Source: Glycomyces sp. NRRL B-16210
GTDB taxonomy: Bacteria; Actinomycetota; Actinomycetes; Mycobacteriales; Micromonosporaceae
Assembly: GCF_000719515.1 (NCBI RefSeq)
Contig: NZ_JOGR01000001.1
Coordinates: 1-64,000, forward strand
Reading direction: 5' to 3'
Length of the DNA: 64,000 bases
Shown here: one piece after another, positions 34,312-43,128 of the stretch
Position numbering within the stretch: position 1 is the stretch's first letter
How the letters are laid out: the number at the start of each line of letters is the position of its first letter
Program-made: the position numbers and the translations under genes
The notes under the pieces: generated by a model
What the model was told of the DNA's origin: nothing
The model's input: only the letters and a program-made list of their open reading frames with translations
Database searches by the model: none

Positions 34312-34637
34312 CAGTTCCCCTCCTGCCCGATCTCGGCGGCGATCTTCTCCAGCTCGGCGGCGATCGCCGCGTCATTGCCCTCGTGCTCGTCCGCGCATTC
34401 GGTGATCCGGTTGGCCAGACCCGAGACGGCCTCGACCGACTCCGCCATCGAGGAGTGGAAGACGTCCGCGAGCGCGAAGTACGCCGGGGCCATCACCAGG
34501 CCGGCCACGCCCCACATCCACCATTCGGGGTCGGCCTCCTGCGCGTAGTCGGCGAGGGCCTGGATCTCACCCTCGGACTGGTGCAGTGTGGTAGCCGCTT
34601 CGCGCAGCTTCTCGGCGTCGACGTCTATCCACGTCAT
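34311..34637 (-). CDS. EspC-like small helical protein
   Basis: A 108-residue protein with an N-terminal helix (DAEKLREAATTLHQSEGEIQ), a hydrophobic aromatic-rich core (WWMWGVAGLVMAP) and a C-terminal acidic helix. ATG 34637 has GGAGGG eight bases upstream. One-base coupling with the WXG-domain gene suggests the two form a pair. Confidence 0.6.
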   Translation of the reverse strand: MTWIDVDAEKLREAATTLHQSEGEIQALADYAQEADPEWWMWGVAGLVMAPAYFALADVFHSSMAESVEAVSGLANRITECADEHEGNDAAIAAELEKIAAEIGQEGN

Positions 34638-34792
34638 GGGCGGGCCCTCCAGGGCATGAAGGTCGGATGGGTATCGGCACCGTCGGTCTCGTGCAGTACC
34701 TGTGTGCGAGCATACGCAGCCGGTGCAAACCGCGCCCGTCCAGCGGACGTACGCTGGGGCGACGATCGGATCCAGAACGAAGGTCGACGCCC

Positions 34793-35647
34793 ATGGCACG
34801 CGGCAACCAGCTCTTCAACCGCCTCGTCCGCATCCAGGACGAGGGCGCGCCGACCCCGCGCGCCGCGAGCGCGGTGCACGTCGTCGGCGGCGACCGGTCG
34901 ACCGCCGGGCAGGTCGCGGCCCGGGCGGCGCTGCTGCTGGGCCTCACCCTCGCGTCGATGCTCGCCGCCTGGCGGTTCATGGCCGGCAGGTCGGCCGACT
35001 CGGGCGACTGGTCGGTCCTGTCGGACGGCTGGCAGAGCCGCGAGGTGAACCTCGTCGGGATCGCGGGCCTCGTGGTCGTCGCGGGTCTTCTGGTCCTCGG
35101 GAGCTTCAGGCCGGTGTCGAACCCCGTCGCGGCGGCCGCCTACGCGGTCGCGCAAGGGCTGCTCCTGGCCTGGATCGGCGTCACCTTCAGCCTCGGCACC
35201 GGCTGGTTCCTCGCCAACGCGCTCCTGTCGACCGTGCTCACCGGGCTCGCGGCGATCGCGATCCGGCGCAGCCGGTGGGGCCGGCGGCCGGCCGTCGTCG
35301 TGGTCCCTGCCTCTGCCGCCGCGGGGCTCGCGGCGCTGGCCCTCGGGAACGCCGCGGCCGCCCTCGCCGGGGCCGATCGGGCATTGATCGGACCGGGCGG
35401 GGCCCTCGTGCCCTGGTGGGGCTGGTACCTGCTGGTGCTGCTGGCGGTCTGGGCCGCCTCCTCGTTCCGGACCGATCTGCGCCGGATCGACGCGTACACC
35501 GAGGCCGGGGCGCCCGCCCGGTACCGCTGGGCCGCGGCCCTGGCGGTCGCCGCCGGGCCGGTCGGGATCTACGTCTGGCGCCTCACCGACTTCCGTACGA
35601 CGTACGGCGACCAGTACTCGGGGATGCACGGCCTCTCCTCCGACTGA
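34793..35647 (+). CDS. Bax inhibitor-1/YccA-like membrane protein
   Basis: A 284-residue membrane protein starting MARGNQLFNRL, similar to the N-terminus of actinobacterial Bax inhibitor-1/YccA proteins, and having about seven hydrophobic helices (from residue 42 on). The family forms pH-sensitive calcium-leak channels in some bacteria; the fully conserved C-terminal Asp pair of that family was not clearly recognised, so the call is moderate. The ATG at 34793 has GAAGG nine bases upstream. Confidence 0.6.
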   Translation: MARGNQLFNRLVRIQDEGAPTPRAASAVHVVGGDRSTAGQVAARAALLLGLTLASMLAAWRFMAGRSADSGDWSVLSDGWQSREVNLVGIAGLVVVAGLLVLGSFRPVSNPVAAAAYAVAQGLLLAWIGVTFSLGTGWFLANALLSTVLTGLAAIAIRRSRWGRRPAVVVVPASAAAGLAALALGNAAAALAGADRALIGPGGALVPWWGWYLLVLLAVWAASSFRTDLRRIDAYTEAGAPARYRWAAALAVAAGPVGIYVWRLTDFRTTYGDQYSGMHGLSSD

Positions 35648-35743
35648 CCCGCGATCGCGCAGGCAGCGGCCGGTGCGCGATTTGCCGTCGGTGGCGGTCG
35701 GTCCGTACCATGGCCCGACGATCCCTATTCCCGGAGGTTGACG

Positions 35744-36556
35744 ATGTCCTCGCACGGCGACGGCCCGGCGGACCTCTCGGCGACCGCGAAGCCGAACGCG
35801 AGGCGCCGGGCGGGCGACATCGCCGTGTTCATCCTCGACGCCGCCTTCGACGGCTCGGGCCCCGACTCGCAGCTGACCAACCGGAACTTCGGCGAGCTGC
35901 GCGCCCGCCAGTGGGGCAGGTTCGCCGCCAAGCACGGCTTCGCCTACAGCGAGCATCCGGTCCCGGACGAGATCGCGGGCGATCCGGCGATGGTCGCCAT
36001 GTTCGAGGACCTCCGCGAGGCGGGGTTCCCGCTCAACGAGGTCGTGGGCCTGCTCAAAGGTGCCTGGCGGGGCGTCGACCTGCTGGGCTTCCAGACGTAC
36101 GAGCCGGTCGGCGACGGGAAGGTCCAGACCTACCGGATCGTGTACGCTCCGCTCGGCCGCGAGTTCCCCGACCTGGTCCACGACCGGGGCTTCGGCGGCA
36201 GCGGCCACGCCCGCCGGACCTGGTACGCCCGGCGCGGCGGCTACGAGGAGGTCAGCGTCGCGCCGCCGCGGGCCCCCAGGACCGGGCTGCTCGCCCGCTC
36301 GCCGGTCGGCAAGGCGCTCGACGTGGTGTTCGGGCCCGTCCCGCCCAAGGTCCACACCGCCTCGCGCGAGTTCGGCGAGCGCTTCTTCGAGGCCGCCTAC
36401 CGCGACTTCGACAAGCGGGTCTTCAAGCGCACGTGGGCGGTCCTGGGCCGCCGGCTCGTGTTCATCGAGGCCGAGGGCGACACCGGCATGATCGCCCACC
36501 GCCGCCGCGCCGAGTTCCTCGACGCCGTCGTGCAGGTGCGGCGTCTGTTCGTATAG
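35744..36556 (+). CDS. Uncharacterised protein, DUF3137-like shape
   Basis: A 270-residue soluble protein without signal peptide. Residues 40-80 (QWGRFAAKHGFAYSE) are followed by a beta-rich centre with GFQTYEPV and TYRIVYAPLG and a C-terminal REFGERFFEAAY stretch near 205-220, then FDKRVFKRTWAVLGRRLVF. That order recalls proteins that test cellular compartment markers such as DUF3137 but is not decisive. ATG 35744 has GGAGG six bases upstream, which rules out the TTG two codons earlier. Confidence 0.5.
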   Translation: MSSHGDGPADLSATAKPNARRRAGDIAVFILDAAFDGSGPDSQLTNRNFGELRARQWGRFAAKHGFAYSEHPVPDEIAGDPAMVAMFEDLREAGFPLNEVVGLLKGAWRGVDLLGFQTYEPVGDGKVQTYRIVYAPLGREFPDLVHDRGFGGSGHARRTWYARRGGYEEVSVAPPRAPRTGLLARSPVGKALDVVFGPVPPKVHTASREFGERFFEAAYRDFDKRVFKRTWAVLGRRLVFIEAEGDTGMIAHRRRAEFLDAVVQVRRLFV

Positions 36557-36588
36557 ATCCACGGGGCCCGGCCCCGGAAGGGAGACCC

Positions 36589-36921
36589 ATGACAGAGGAC
36601 GAAGTCGCCGCGATGCAGCGGCGCGCGCAGGAGGTCCAGCACCTCGCCGTCGAGGCCGAGGCCGAGGCGGTGAGCGAGGACGGCGGCGTGCGCGTCGTCG
36701 CCGGTCCCGCCGGCGACATCAAGGTGCTGGACCTGCGGCTCAACGCGTTCGAGTTGAGCGGGGTCGAGCTGGGGGAGGCGATCGTCGCGACGGTCAACGC
36801 CGCCGAGAACAAGGCCAAGACCGAGCTGTCGGCGGAGATCGGCCGCATCCTGGGCACGGGGCCGACCGATTTCGGCGGCGGCTTCGGAGGGATCGACACC
36901 GACACGGAGGGACCGCGATGA
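36589..36921 (+). CDS. YbaB/EbfC-like protein
   Basis: A 110-residue protein with the YbaB layout: N-terminal helix, strands (VRVVAGPAGDIKVLDLRL), then a long helix (GEAIVATVNAAENKAK). Strong AAGGGAG upstream of ATG 36589. The end overlaps the next YbaB-like gene by ATGA, so the two probably form a heterodimer, mirroring the one-chain double versions at 24755 and 25517. Confidence 0.7.
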   Translation: MTEDEVAAMQRRAQEVQHLAVEAEAEAVSEDGGVRVVAGPAGDIKVLDLRLNAFELSGVELGEAIVATVNAAENKAKTELSAEIGRILGTGPTDFGGGFGGIDTDTEGPR

Positions 36922-37304
36922 GCGACCGCAACCGACCCGCTCCCGAGGAGATGTTCCGGCGCCTCCAGCAGATGCAGGAGGACGCCGAGCGGACCCTCGC
37001 GAAGTACGAGCAGTTGTCCGAAGAGCTGGGCACGGTCGCGATCGAGGCCTACTCGGACGACGGCCTCGTCCGCGTCAAGCTCGACGCCGACGGCCGGCTC
37101 GCCGAGATCGGCATCGACGAGCACGCGATGCGGATGCGCCAGTCCCTCGGGCCGACGATCCTGGCCGTCATCGCGCAGGCGAAGGCCGAGTACGGCGTCA
37201 AGATGGCCGAGATGGCGCAGGCGCTCGTGGGCGACAAGTTCGACGTCAACGCCTTGGTGCGCAACACCTTGCCCGAGCACATGAGGGACCGTTTCGAGCG
37301 CTGA
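36918..37304 (+). CDS. YbaB/EbfC-like protein
   Basis: A 128-residue partner of the previous gene product. N-terminal coiled helix (EEMFRRLQQMQEDAERTL), strands (DGLVRVKLDADGRLAEIGI), then helix with QSLGPTILAVIAQAKAEY. These features are closer to classic YbaB than in the other copies. DNA binding is family knowledge, not shown here. Confidence 0.7.
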   Translation: MSDRNRPAPEEMFRRLQQMQEDAERTLAKYEQLSEELGTVAIEAYSDDGLVRVKLDADGRLAEIGIDEHAMRMRQSLGPTILAVIAQAKAEYGVKMAEMAQALVGDKFDVNALVRNTLPEHMRDRFER

Positions 37305-37382
37305 CCGGAGGCCGCCCGGGCGGCCGGGAAGGGCCCGTGACCAGGTCGCCACTGCTGGTGCGCGGCTTGTACATTGATCCGC

Positions 37383-38264
37383 ATGGGTATGAAGGACCGC
37401 CTGGACCAGATGCGGCAGCGCGCTCAGGACGCCGGGAAGACGGTCGTCGACGTCGGCGCCGATGCCGCCCGGCAGAAGCGCGACGCCGCAAAGGGTTTCG
37501 CGCGCGGCAAGGTCGACGCGGCGACCGGTTTCGCGACCGACCGCCGCGACGCCGCGAAGGACTTCGTCGGCGACGCCAGGTCCGCGCTGCGGGAGGGCGA
37601 CCTCGAGGAGCTGCTCAAGCGGCTCCCGCTGCCGTCCGACCCGGTCGCCGAGCACTGGAAGTGGAGCCTCGGGAAGCTCGTCACCGCGGGGCAGAAGCCG
37701 CCCAAGGGGACCGGGATGCTCCTGGGCCTGCTCGACAAGTTCGGCACGATCGACATCGGCCCTGACGAGGTCGGTTTCGACGGCGCGACCGCGAAGTGGC
37801 ACAAGGTGAAGGCGATCCGCACGCGTTCGCTCGACGGCATCGTGCAGAAGCTCTCGACCGACGGCTTCACCGACAGCATCCAGGCCCTGCTGCCGCCGGT
37901 GCCCGGCCGCGGCTGGGTCTCGGAGAAGGCGACGTCCGCGATCTTCACGCTGTGGGCCATGGTCGCCGACCTCGCCATACGCGACCCCGAAGCCGGTCGC
38001 CGCCAAGTGGTCTGCGAGATCGAGTACAAGGGCTGGATCCGCACCAAGGAGGCCGAGACCGGGTACTTCACCGGTCCGGTCATGGCGCTGCTGCCGAACC
38101 TCGACGCGGTGTTCAGGGCCGAGGCCGGGCGGCGCGGCGTGGTCATCGAGCAGGCCGAGCAGACCGCGATCGAGGTCGGCGAGGCGAGGGTGGCGTGGCT
38201 GCGCGAGCGCCACGCGGCGATAACCGCCAAGCGCGAGGCCGCCCGCAGGCAGATCGAGTACTGA
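37383..38264 (+). CDS. Uncharacterised protein with repeated N-terminal helix
   Basis: A 293-residue protein. The first 75 residues form an amphipathic helix with 11-residue-like repeats (ADAARQKRDAAKGF and ATDRRDAAKDF), similar to apolipoprotein/LEA-type membrane-surface helices. The rest is a mixed soluble domain of unknown fold (VGFDGATAKWHKVKAIRTRS). No ribosome site is seen, so translation may be leaderless or start at the ATG two codons later. It ends at a strong bidirectional terminator. Confidence 0.55.
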   Translation: MGMKDRLDQMRQRAQDAGKTVVDVGADAARQKRDAAKGFARGKVDAATGFATDRRDAAKDFVGDARSALREGDLEELLKRLPLPSDPVAEHWKWSLGKLVTAGQKPPKGTGMLLGLLDKFGTIDIGPDEVGFDGATAKWHKVKAIRTRSLDGIVQKLSTDGFTDSIQALLPPVPGRGWVSEKATSAIFTLWAMVADLAIRDPEAGRRQVVCEIEYKGWIRTKEAETGYFTGPVMALLPNLDAVFRAEAGRRGVVIEQAEQTAIEVGEARVAWLRERHAAITAKREAARRQIEY

Positions 38265-38268
38265 GCGT

Positions 38269-38304
38269 CCGGGGCGGGCCGGTCCGCGGACCGGCCCGCC
38301 CCGG
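38269..38304. terminator. Bidirectional hairpin terminator
   Basis: Perfect 17-base arms (38269-38285, 38288-38304) around GC, between convergent genes ending at 38264 and 38310. Confidence 0.85.
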
Positions 38305-38309
38305 GGCGT

Positions 38310-39302
38310 CTACTTCGGGTGGGTCTCGCCGGGGTAGCGCAGCCCGATCTGGGCGCGCACCTCGTCCATGACCTCGAGGACTTCGATGGTGCTCTGCGGC
38401 GGCACGAGCGTGGACTCGAGCCGGCCCTGGCGCAGCGTCCGGTGGACCTCCAGGGCCTCGTGGACGTAGCCGTGGCCGACGTAGGGCGCCTCGAACTCGC
38501 GCGGCGCCTCGTTGTAGCGCACGAGGGTGTAACCGCTGGGGCGGTAGGCGAAGTCGCGCAGTTCGATGCGGCCCTCGGTGCCCGCGATGGTGACCTCGTT
38601 CGCGGCCCCGCCGCGGATCGAGCAGGCCAGCTGCGCGATCGCGTTCGGGTAGCGCAGGGTCATCGCGGTGTAGGCGTCGACGCCGGTGGTGTCCATGACC
38701 GCGGTCGCGGTGACCGACTCGGGCGCGCCGAGGGCCAGGTGCGCCAGCGTCAGCGGGTAGACCCCGAGGTCGAGGAGAGCGCCCCCGGCCAGTTCGAGGT
38801 TGCGCAGGCGGTGGCTGGGCGGCAGGTCGGCGGCGAGGGCGAAGTTGCCGTTGACGGACACGACCTCGCCGATCATGCCCTCCTGGATGGCCCGGCGCAT
38901 TTCCCTGATCGCGGGGTTGCAGCGGGTCCACATGGCCTCCATGAGGAAGCGCTGGTGCTCGCGGGCGACGTCGAACATGGTGCGGGCCTGGGCGGCGTTG
39001 TAGGCGAAGGCCTTCTCGCACAGGACGTGCTTGCCGGCTTCCAGGAGCTGCAAGGTGGGCAGGTAGTGGTGGGAGTGCGGGGTGGCGACGTAGACGATGT
39101 CCACCTCGTCGTCCGCGGCCAGGGCTTGGACGGAGTCCCAGGTGTTTTCGATGTCGTACTTCTTGGCGAACGCGGCGGCGCGCTCCGCCGATCGAGAGGC
39201 CACAGCGGTGACGCGGCAATCGTCGAGGAGGGCAAGATCTTCCACAAAGGTCGATGCGATTCCACCGGTCGCCAGGATTCCCCATCGGATCGGTTCAACC
39301 AT
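38310..39302 (-). CDS. Gfo/Idh/MocA-family oxidoreductase
   Basis: A 330-residue NAD(P)-dependent dehydrogenase. The N-terminal Rossmann fold shows GILATGGIA and then VTAVASRS after strand two; the family EKP-type motif appears as CEKAFA near residue 98. The C-terminal half is the usual substrate-binding beta-sheet domain. Members act on sugars, inositols or dihydrodiols; the substrate cannot be told, and no sugar operon is adjacent. ATG 39302 was chosen because the Rossmann strand begins at residue 5; a GTG 27 codons upstream would add an odd hydrophobic leader. Confidence 0.88.
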   Translation of the reverse strand: MVEPIRWGILATGGIASTFVEDLALLDDCRVTAVASRSAERAAAFAKKYDIENTWDSVQALAADDEVDIVYVATPHSHHYLPTLQLLEAGKHVLCEKAFAYNAAQARTMFDVAREHQRFLMEAMWTRCNPAIREMRRAIQEGMIGEVVSVNGNFALAADLPPSHRLRNLELAGGALLDLGVYPLTLAHLALGAPESVTATAVMDTTGVDAYTAMTLRYPNAIAQLACSIRGGAANEVTIAGTEGRIELRDFAYRPSGYTLVRYNEAPREFEAPYVGHGYVHEALEVHRTLRQGRLESTLVPPQSTIEVLEVMDEVRAQIGLRYPGETHPK

Positions 39303-39482
39303 GGACGTAAGCACATCACAACTTCCGGCGATCGTCAACACGAGGGTCAGCGGTACTATCGCCGTTAATCGGGCGATTTCCACGCAAGATCCCTACGGTG
39401 CGTGACCAAATGGTCGGCATCGGGTACGGAATGTGACCTTTCCCCCAGGCCGGTCCCGGCCCGCGCATGGCACTATGGCCAC

Positions 39483-40136
39483 ATGCAGCGGATATCCATC
39501 AAGCGCGCCTTCGCGCTCCTCATCGCCGCCGCGGGCGGCGGACTGCTCGCGATCGCCTCGGCCGCCCCGGCGTCGGCCCACGCGGGGGTCGTCGGCACCG
39601 ACCCCGAGAACGGGGCCACCCTGGCCGAGGCGCCCGCCGCGGTCACGGTGACCTTCTCCGAGATCCTCGACGGCCCCTCGACCGAGATCGCCGTGACCGA
39701 CCCCTCGGGCGCGGTCGTCGCGGTCGAGGACGCCTCCTTCGACGGCGACACCTTCACCCAGCCGATGCTGTACACCGAGCCGGGGGAGTACACCGTGGCG
39801 TTCCGGCTGATCTCCGAGGACGGCCACCGGGTCGACGACGCGCTGACGTTCACCGTGGAGGCCATCCCCGAGGACCTCGCCGCGGCCGGTGCCGAAGCGC
39901 CCGAGACCGAGGCCGAGACCGCCGACGAGGCGACCTCGGAGGCCGAGGCCCCCGAATCCACCGAGGAGGCGACCACCGAAGCGGCCGAAGAGGATTCGAA
40001 CACCTTCGCGGCCCTGGCCGCGATCCTCCTCGGCGTGCTGGTCGTCGTCGTGGGCGGCGTGGTCCTGGTGAAGACCCTGGGCCGCAAGCAGAACGACACC
40101 ACCGAAGACGACGAGAAGGACGGCGGCGCCGAGTAG
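39483..40136 (+). CDS. CopC-domain copper-binding protein with C-terminal membrane anchor
   Basis: A 217-residue envelope protein. A signal peptide ends at ASA so that the mature protein begins HAG; this N-terminal His, with EDGHRVDD later, is the copper(II) site of CopC. The beta-barrel domain (about 33-125) has the family stretch DPENGATL..P..VTVTFSE. An acidic Glu/Ala/Thr linker and one membrane helix (about 175-197) follow. It would bind or deliver copper at the cell surface; no CopD gene is fused or adjacent. Confidence 0.88.
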   Translation: MQRISIKRAFALLIAAAGGGLLAIASAAPASAHAGVVGTDPENGATLAEAPAAVTVTFSEILDGPSTEIAVTDPSGAVVAVEDASFDGDTFTQPMLYTEPGEYTVAFRLISEDGHRVDDALTFTVEAIPEDLAAAGAEAPETEAETADEATSEAEAPESTEEATTEAAEEDSNTFAALAAILLGVLVVVVGGVVLVKTLGRKQNDTTEDDEKDGGAE

Positions 40137-40157
40137 GCGCCGCACCCGACTTCTTCA

Positions 40158-40195
40158 GGGGCGCCCGCGCGCGGTGATCCGCGCGCGGGCGCCCC
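40158..40195. terminator. Bidirectional hairpin terminator
   Basis: Perfect 17-base arms (40158-40174, 40179-40195) with loop TGAT, between convergent genes ending at 40136 and 40202. Confidence 0.85.
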
Positions 40196-40201
40196 GTCCG
40201 T

Positions 40202-41401
40202 TCACCCGTTGAGCTTCGCGACCAGACGCGTGTAGTCGCCGAAGGCCGCCTCGACGCCGCCGAGTTCGAGACCGTAGCGGGCCACGCCGTACTCGTGCTT
40301 GCGGTCGGTGGCCGGGCGGGCGAGCACGCTCTCCAGGTTCCCCGCGTCCTTCTCGGTCCACCGCGCGCCCAGGGCGTCGTAGATCTTCGGCACCAGGCGC
40401 TGCGGGTCGGAGTTGAGCTGGTGGTAAGGAACGTCCACGATGGACTCGGCGGGGAGCGCCACCCGCGAATCGCGTCCCTTCTGGACTGACTCGGACATGA
40501 GCTCCACGGCCAGCCGGCCGATCTCGTGGAGGTCGGGGTGCTTGAGGTAGGTCGACCAGGAGGTCTCCATGAGGCTGCACAGGGAGCCGATGACGGTGAC
40601 CGGGTCGCGGTGGGTCCACACGAAGGTCGCGTCGGGGAAGATCTCGCGGATGATCTCGAGGTCCGAGAGGTGTCCGGGGTACTTGAGGATCCAGCGCTTG
40701 GGCTCGCGCCCGTGCTGGAGGATCTGGAGCACCTGCTTGAGGTAGCCGTAGTCGGGCCTGACGTCCCGCTGCTTCAGCCACTCGCGGTAGGCGGGCATCG
40801 GGCCGCGCAGGAAGAGGTGGTAGAAGCCGTGCGGCATGACCATCATGGACTCTTCGGGGCTGTCGACCGAGCTGGGGTGGATGACCTTCCACGACGGGGC
40901 GACGCGCATCATGAACTGGATGCCCTTGTCCAGGTCGGAGATCCGCTTGCCGATCACGGCCGGGTCGGTCTCCAGATCGGTGTGGAGCATCTCCCACATC
41001 CGCGGGCCCCGGTGGTCGTCGGAGGCGGCGAGGACCTTGTGCGCCAAGGTGGTCGCCGTGCGCGGCATCCCGACGACGAAGACCGGCCTCTCGATCCGCT
41101 CCTCGAGGACGGCCGGGTGCTCGGCGATGAGCGCCTTGGTCTTGAGCCGGTTCTCCAAGCGCGACTTCGAATCGGCGACGGCCGAGGTCCAGCCGAGCGG
41201 CAGGAGTCCGGGCTCGTCGGCGAGACACTCGAGCAGGAATCCGAAGTCCTTGGCGAACGTCTCCTCGCCGTCGAGGGACAGGCCGGAGGCGACCACATCG
41301 GACACGACCTTGTCCCAGGCCTCGGCGGGCCGCTTGCGGCCGCCGGTGGAGGGGGTGAGTAGGAGGTTGAGGGCTCTGGCGGTGACGGTCACGCGTTTCA
41401 T
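40202..41401 (-). CDS. Sulfotransferase-family protein
   Basis: A 399-residue soluble protein of the PAPS-dependent sulfotransferase superfamily. The 5'-phosphosulfate loop is VVGMPRTATTL near residue 108, and the 3'-phosphate region is suggested by WTHRDPVTVIGSL near 261. Such 400-residue versions are common in actinobacteria and mycobacteria, where they sulfate lipids, glycans or unknown acceptors. The acceptor here is unknown. ATG 41401 has GAGGAACC about 10 bases upstream; the frame upstream of it has no better start. Confidence 0.85.
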   Translation of the reverse strand: MKRVTVTARALNLLLTPSTGGRKRPAEAWDKVVSDVVASGLSLDGEETFAKDFGFLLECLADEPGLLPLGWTSAVADSKSRLENRLKTKALIAEHPAVLEERIERPVFVVGMPRTATTLAHKVLAASDDHRGPRMWEMLHTDLETDPAVIGKRISDLDKGIQFMMRVAPSWKVIHPSSVDSPEESMMVMPHGFYHLFLRGPMPAYREWLKQRDVRPDYGYLKQVLQILQHGREPKRWILKYPGHLSDLEIIREIFPDATFVWTHRDPVTVIGSLCSLMETSWSTYLKHPDLHEIGRLAVELMSESVQKGRDSRVALPAESIVDVPYHQLNSDPQRLVPKIYDALGARWTEKDAGNLESVLARPATDRKHEYGVARYGLELGGVEAAFGDYTRLVAKLNG

Positions 41402-41524
41402 GGAGGGCGGGGTTCCTCTCCCGTTGCGGGGGTACGACTTTCCCGGCAGCCTATAGCAAGCCGGGCGCGTCCTCAACGCGTCACAATGTGACACGGGTGT
41501 TGCGGGGAGGGGAACGGGCCGCGG

Positions 41525-41938
41525 TCAGGGGCAGTTGACCCACTCGTCGGTGCCGTCGTCGAAGAACTGGTGCTTCCAGATCGGCAGGCGCGCCTTCACC
41601 TCGTCGACCAGGTCGGCGCAGGCGTCGAAGGCCTCCTTGCGGTGCTCGGCGGCGACCGCCGCCACCAGTGCGGGATCGCCGATCGCGAGGTCGCCGACGC
41701 GGTGCGAGACGACGACGCCGTGCACGCCGGGGCGGGCGGCGATCTCCTCGGCGATGGCGCGCAGCAGCTCCCCGGCCGAAGGGTGGCCCTCATAGGACAG
41801 ACGCAGGACGCCCCTGCCGTGATCGTGGTCGCGGACGTTCCCCGAGAACGACACCACCGCCCCGGCCCGGGCGTCGGCAGCCGCCCGCTCGTGCTCGGCG
41901 GCGTCGAGCGGGGCGTCGAGGACTCTCGCGCGGATCAT
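41525..41938 (-). CDS. moaE: Molybdopterin synthase catalytic subunit MoaE
   Basis: A 137-residue MoaE. It forms the dimeric core of molybdopterin synthase, which moves sulfur from the MoaD thiocarboxylate onto precursor Z. Hallmarks are SFSGNVRDHD, LSYEGHPSAGE, HRVGDLAIGD and the C-terminal KARLPIWKHQFFDDG with the active-site lysines, ending in EWVNCP. It is the last gene of moaC-mogA-moeA-moaE and overlaps moeA by four bases. moaD is not in the window. Confidence 0.95.
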   Translation of the reverse strand: MIRARVLDAPLDAAEHERAAADARAGAVVSFSGNVRDHDHGRGVLRLSYEGHPSAGELLRAIAEEIAARPGVHGVVVSHRVGDLAIGDPALVAAVAAEHRKEAFDACADLVDEVKARLPIWKHQFFDDGTDEWVNCP

Positions 41939-43128
41939 GCGGTCCCCCCGAACCCGGCGCTCACCCCGGGCACGGTCGCGAGGCCGATCGCCTCGCCCGC
42001 ACTGCCGGTGGCGTTCGGGGCGATGACGGCGAACCCGGCGGCGCCCGCCAGGCCGCGCAGCATCGCCGAACCGTGGTGGCCCAGCCGCCGTCCCGCCGCG
42101 TCGACCAGCGCGAGGTGCGTGAAGGCGCCCCGGCCCGGCACGTCCTCGGCCAGGCGCGTCGCGCCGAGCGGCGGCAGCGGCAGGCCGCGCAGGCCCGCCA
42201 GCAGCGGGGCGACGAGGGTGACCACCGCGATCACCGCCGACTGCGGATTGCCGGGCAGCCCGGCGATGAACCTGCCGTCCTCGGTGCGCGCCAACAGCAT
42301 CGGGAAGCCGGGCCGGACGGCCACGGTGTTGAGCACGTACTCGGCGCCGATCTCGGCGAGCGCGGGGTGGAGGTGGTCGACCGGGCCGACCATGGTGCCG
42401 CCGGTGGTGCACACCAGGTCCGCCTCGCTCAGGGCCGAGCGCAGGGCGGCGACGTGCGCCTCCAGGGTGTCCTCGACCGGTCCGAGGCTCGGCCCGGCCG
42501 CCGCTCCGGCGGCGGTGAGCAGGTGCGGGACCATCGGGCCGAGCGAGTCGCGGACCCGCCCGTCCCGGGAGACGCCGCCGGTCAGCAGCTCGTCGCCGAA
42601 GACGACGACGCGGGCGGCGGGGCGCGGGTGCGCCGGCAGCGTCACGTGGCCGGCGCTGGCGGCGAGGCCGATCACCGGCGGGGTGACCGGGGTGCCCGCG
42701 GGCAGCAGCTCCTCGCCGCGCCGGGCCTCCTCGCCGGTCTCGCGCCACTCGCGCTCGGCGGGCCCGGTAACGGACCCGTCAGTGCCGGTCTCGGTGTGCT
42801 CCAAGCGGATGAGGCCCTCGGTGCCCGCGGGGACCTGCGCCCCGGTGGCGATCTTGACGGCCCGGCCGGGCGTGATCGGCCCGGGCACCTGGCCGGCCAG
42901 AACCGCGCCGCCCGGGCGCCACGGCCCGGGCCCGGCGACGGCCCAGCCGTCGACCGCGGAGGTCGGGAAGGCGGGCAGGTCGGAGGCGGCCGTGAGCGGC
43001 GCGGCGAGCGCCGAGCCCGCGGCCTGGTCGAACGGCAGTTCGGCCGCGACCGGGCGGGCCGCGAAGCCGGCGGCCCAGGCGGTCTCGCGGGCCTCGGCCC
43101 AGTGCATCGGCTGCGCGCTGTCGGCCAT
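41935..43128 (-). CDS. moeA: Molybdopterin molybdotransferase MoeA
   Basis: A 397-residue MoeA, which inserts molybdate into adenylated molybdopterin. Family motifs are PTSAVDGWAV (canonical form S-A-M-D-G-Y-A, here with Val and Trp), ATGAQVPAGTE, TTGGTMVG and GLPGNPQSAV near 288. Length and order are typical. Its start overlaps the mogA stop and its stop overlaps moaE, so the operon is tightly coupled. Confidence 0.95.
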   Translation of the reverse strand: MADSAQPMHWAEARETAWAAGFAARPVAAELPFDQAAGSALAAPLTAASDLPAFPTSAVDGWAVAGPGPWRPGGAVLAGQVPGPITPGRAVKIATGAQVPAGTEGLIRLEHTETGTDGSVTGPAEREWRETGEEARRGEELLPAGTPVTPPVIGLAASAGHVTLPAHPRPAARVVVFGDELLTGGVSRDGRVRDSLGPMVPHLLTAAGAAAGPSLGPVEDTLEAHVAALRSALSEADLVCTTGGTMVGPVDHLHPALAEIGAEYVLNTVAVRPGFPMLLARTEDGRFIAGLPGNPQSAVIAVVTLVAPLLAGLRGLPLPPLGATRLAEDVPGRGAFTHLALVDAAGRRLGHHGSAMLRGLAGAAGFAVIAPNATGSAGEAIGLATVPGVSAGFGGTA

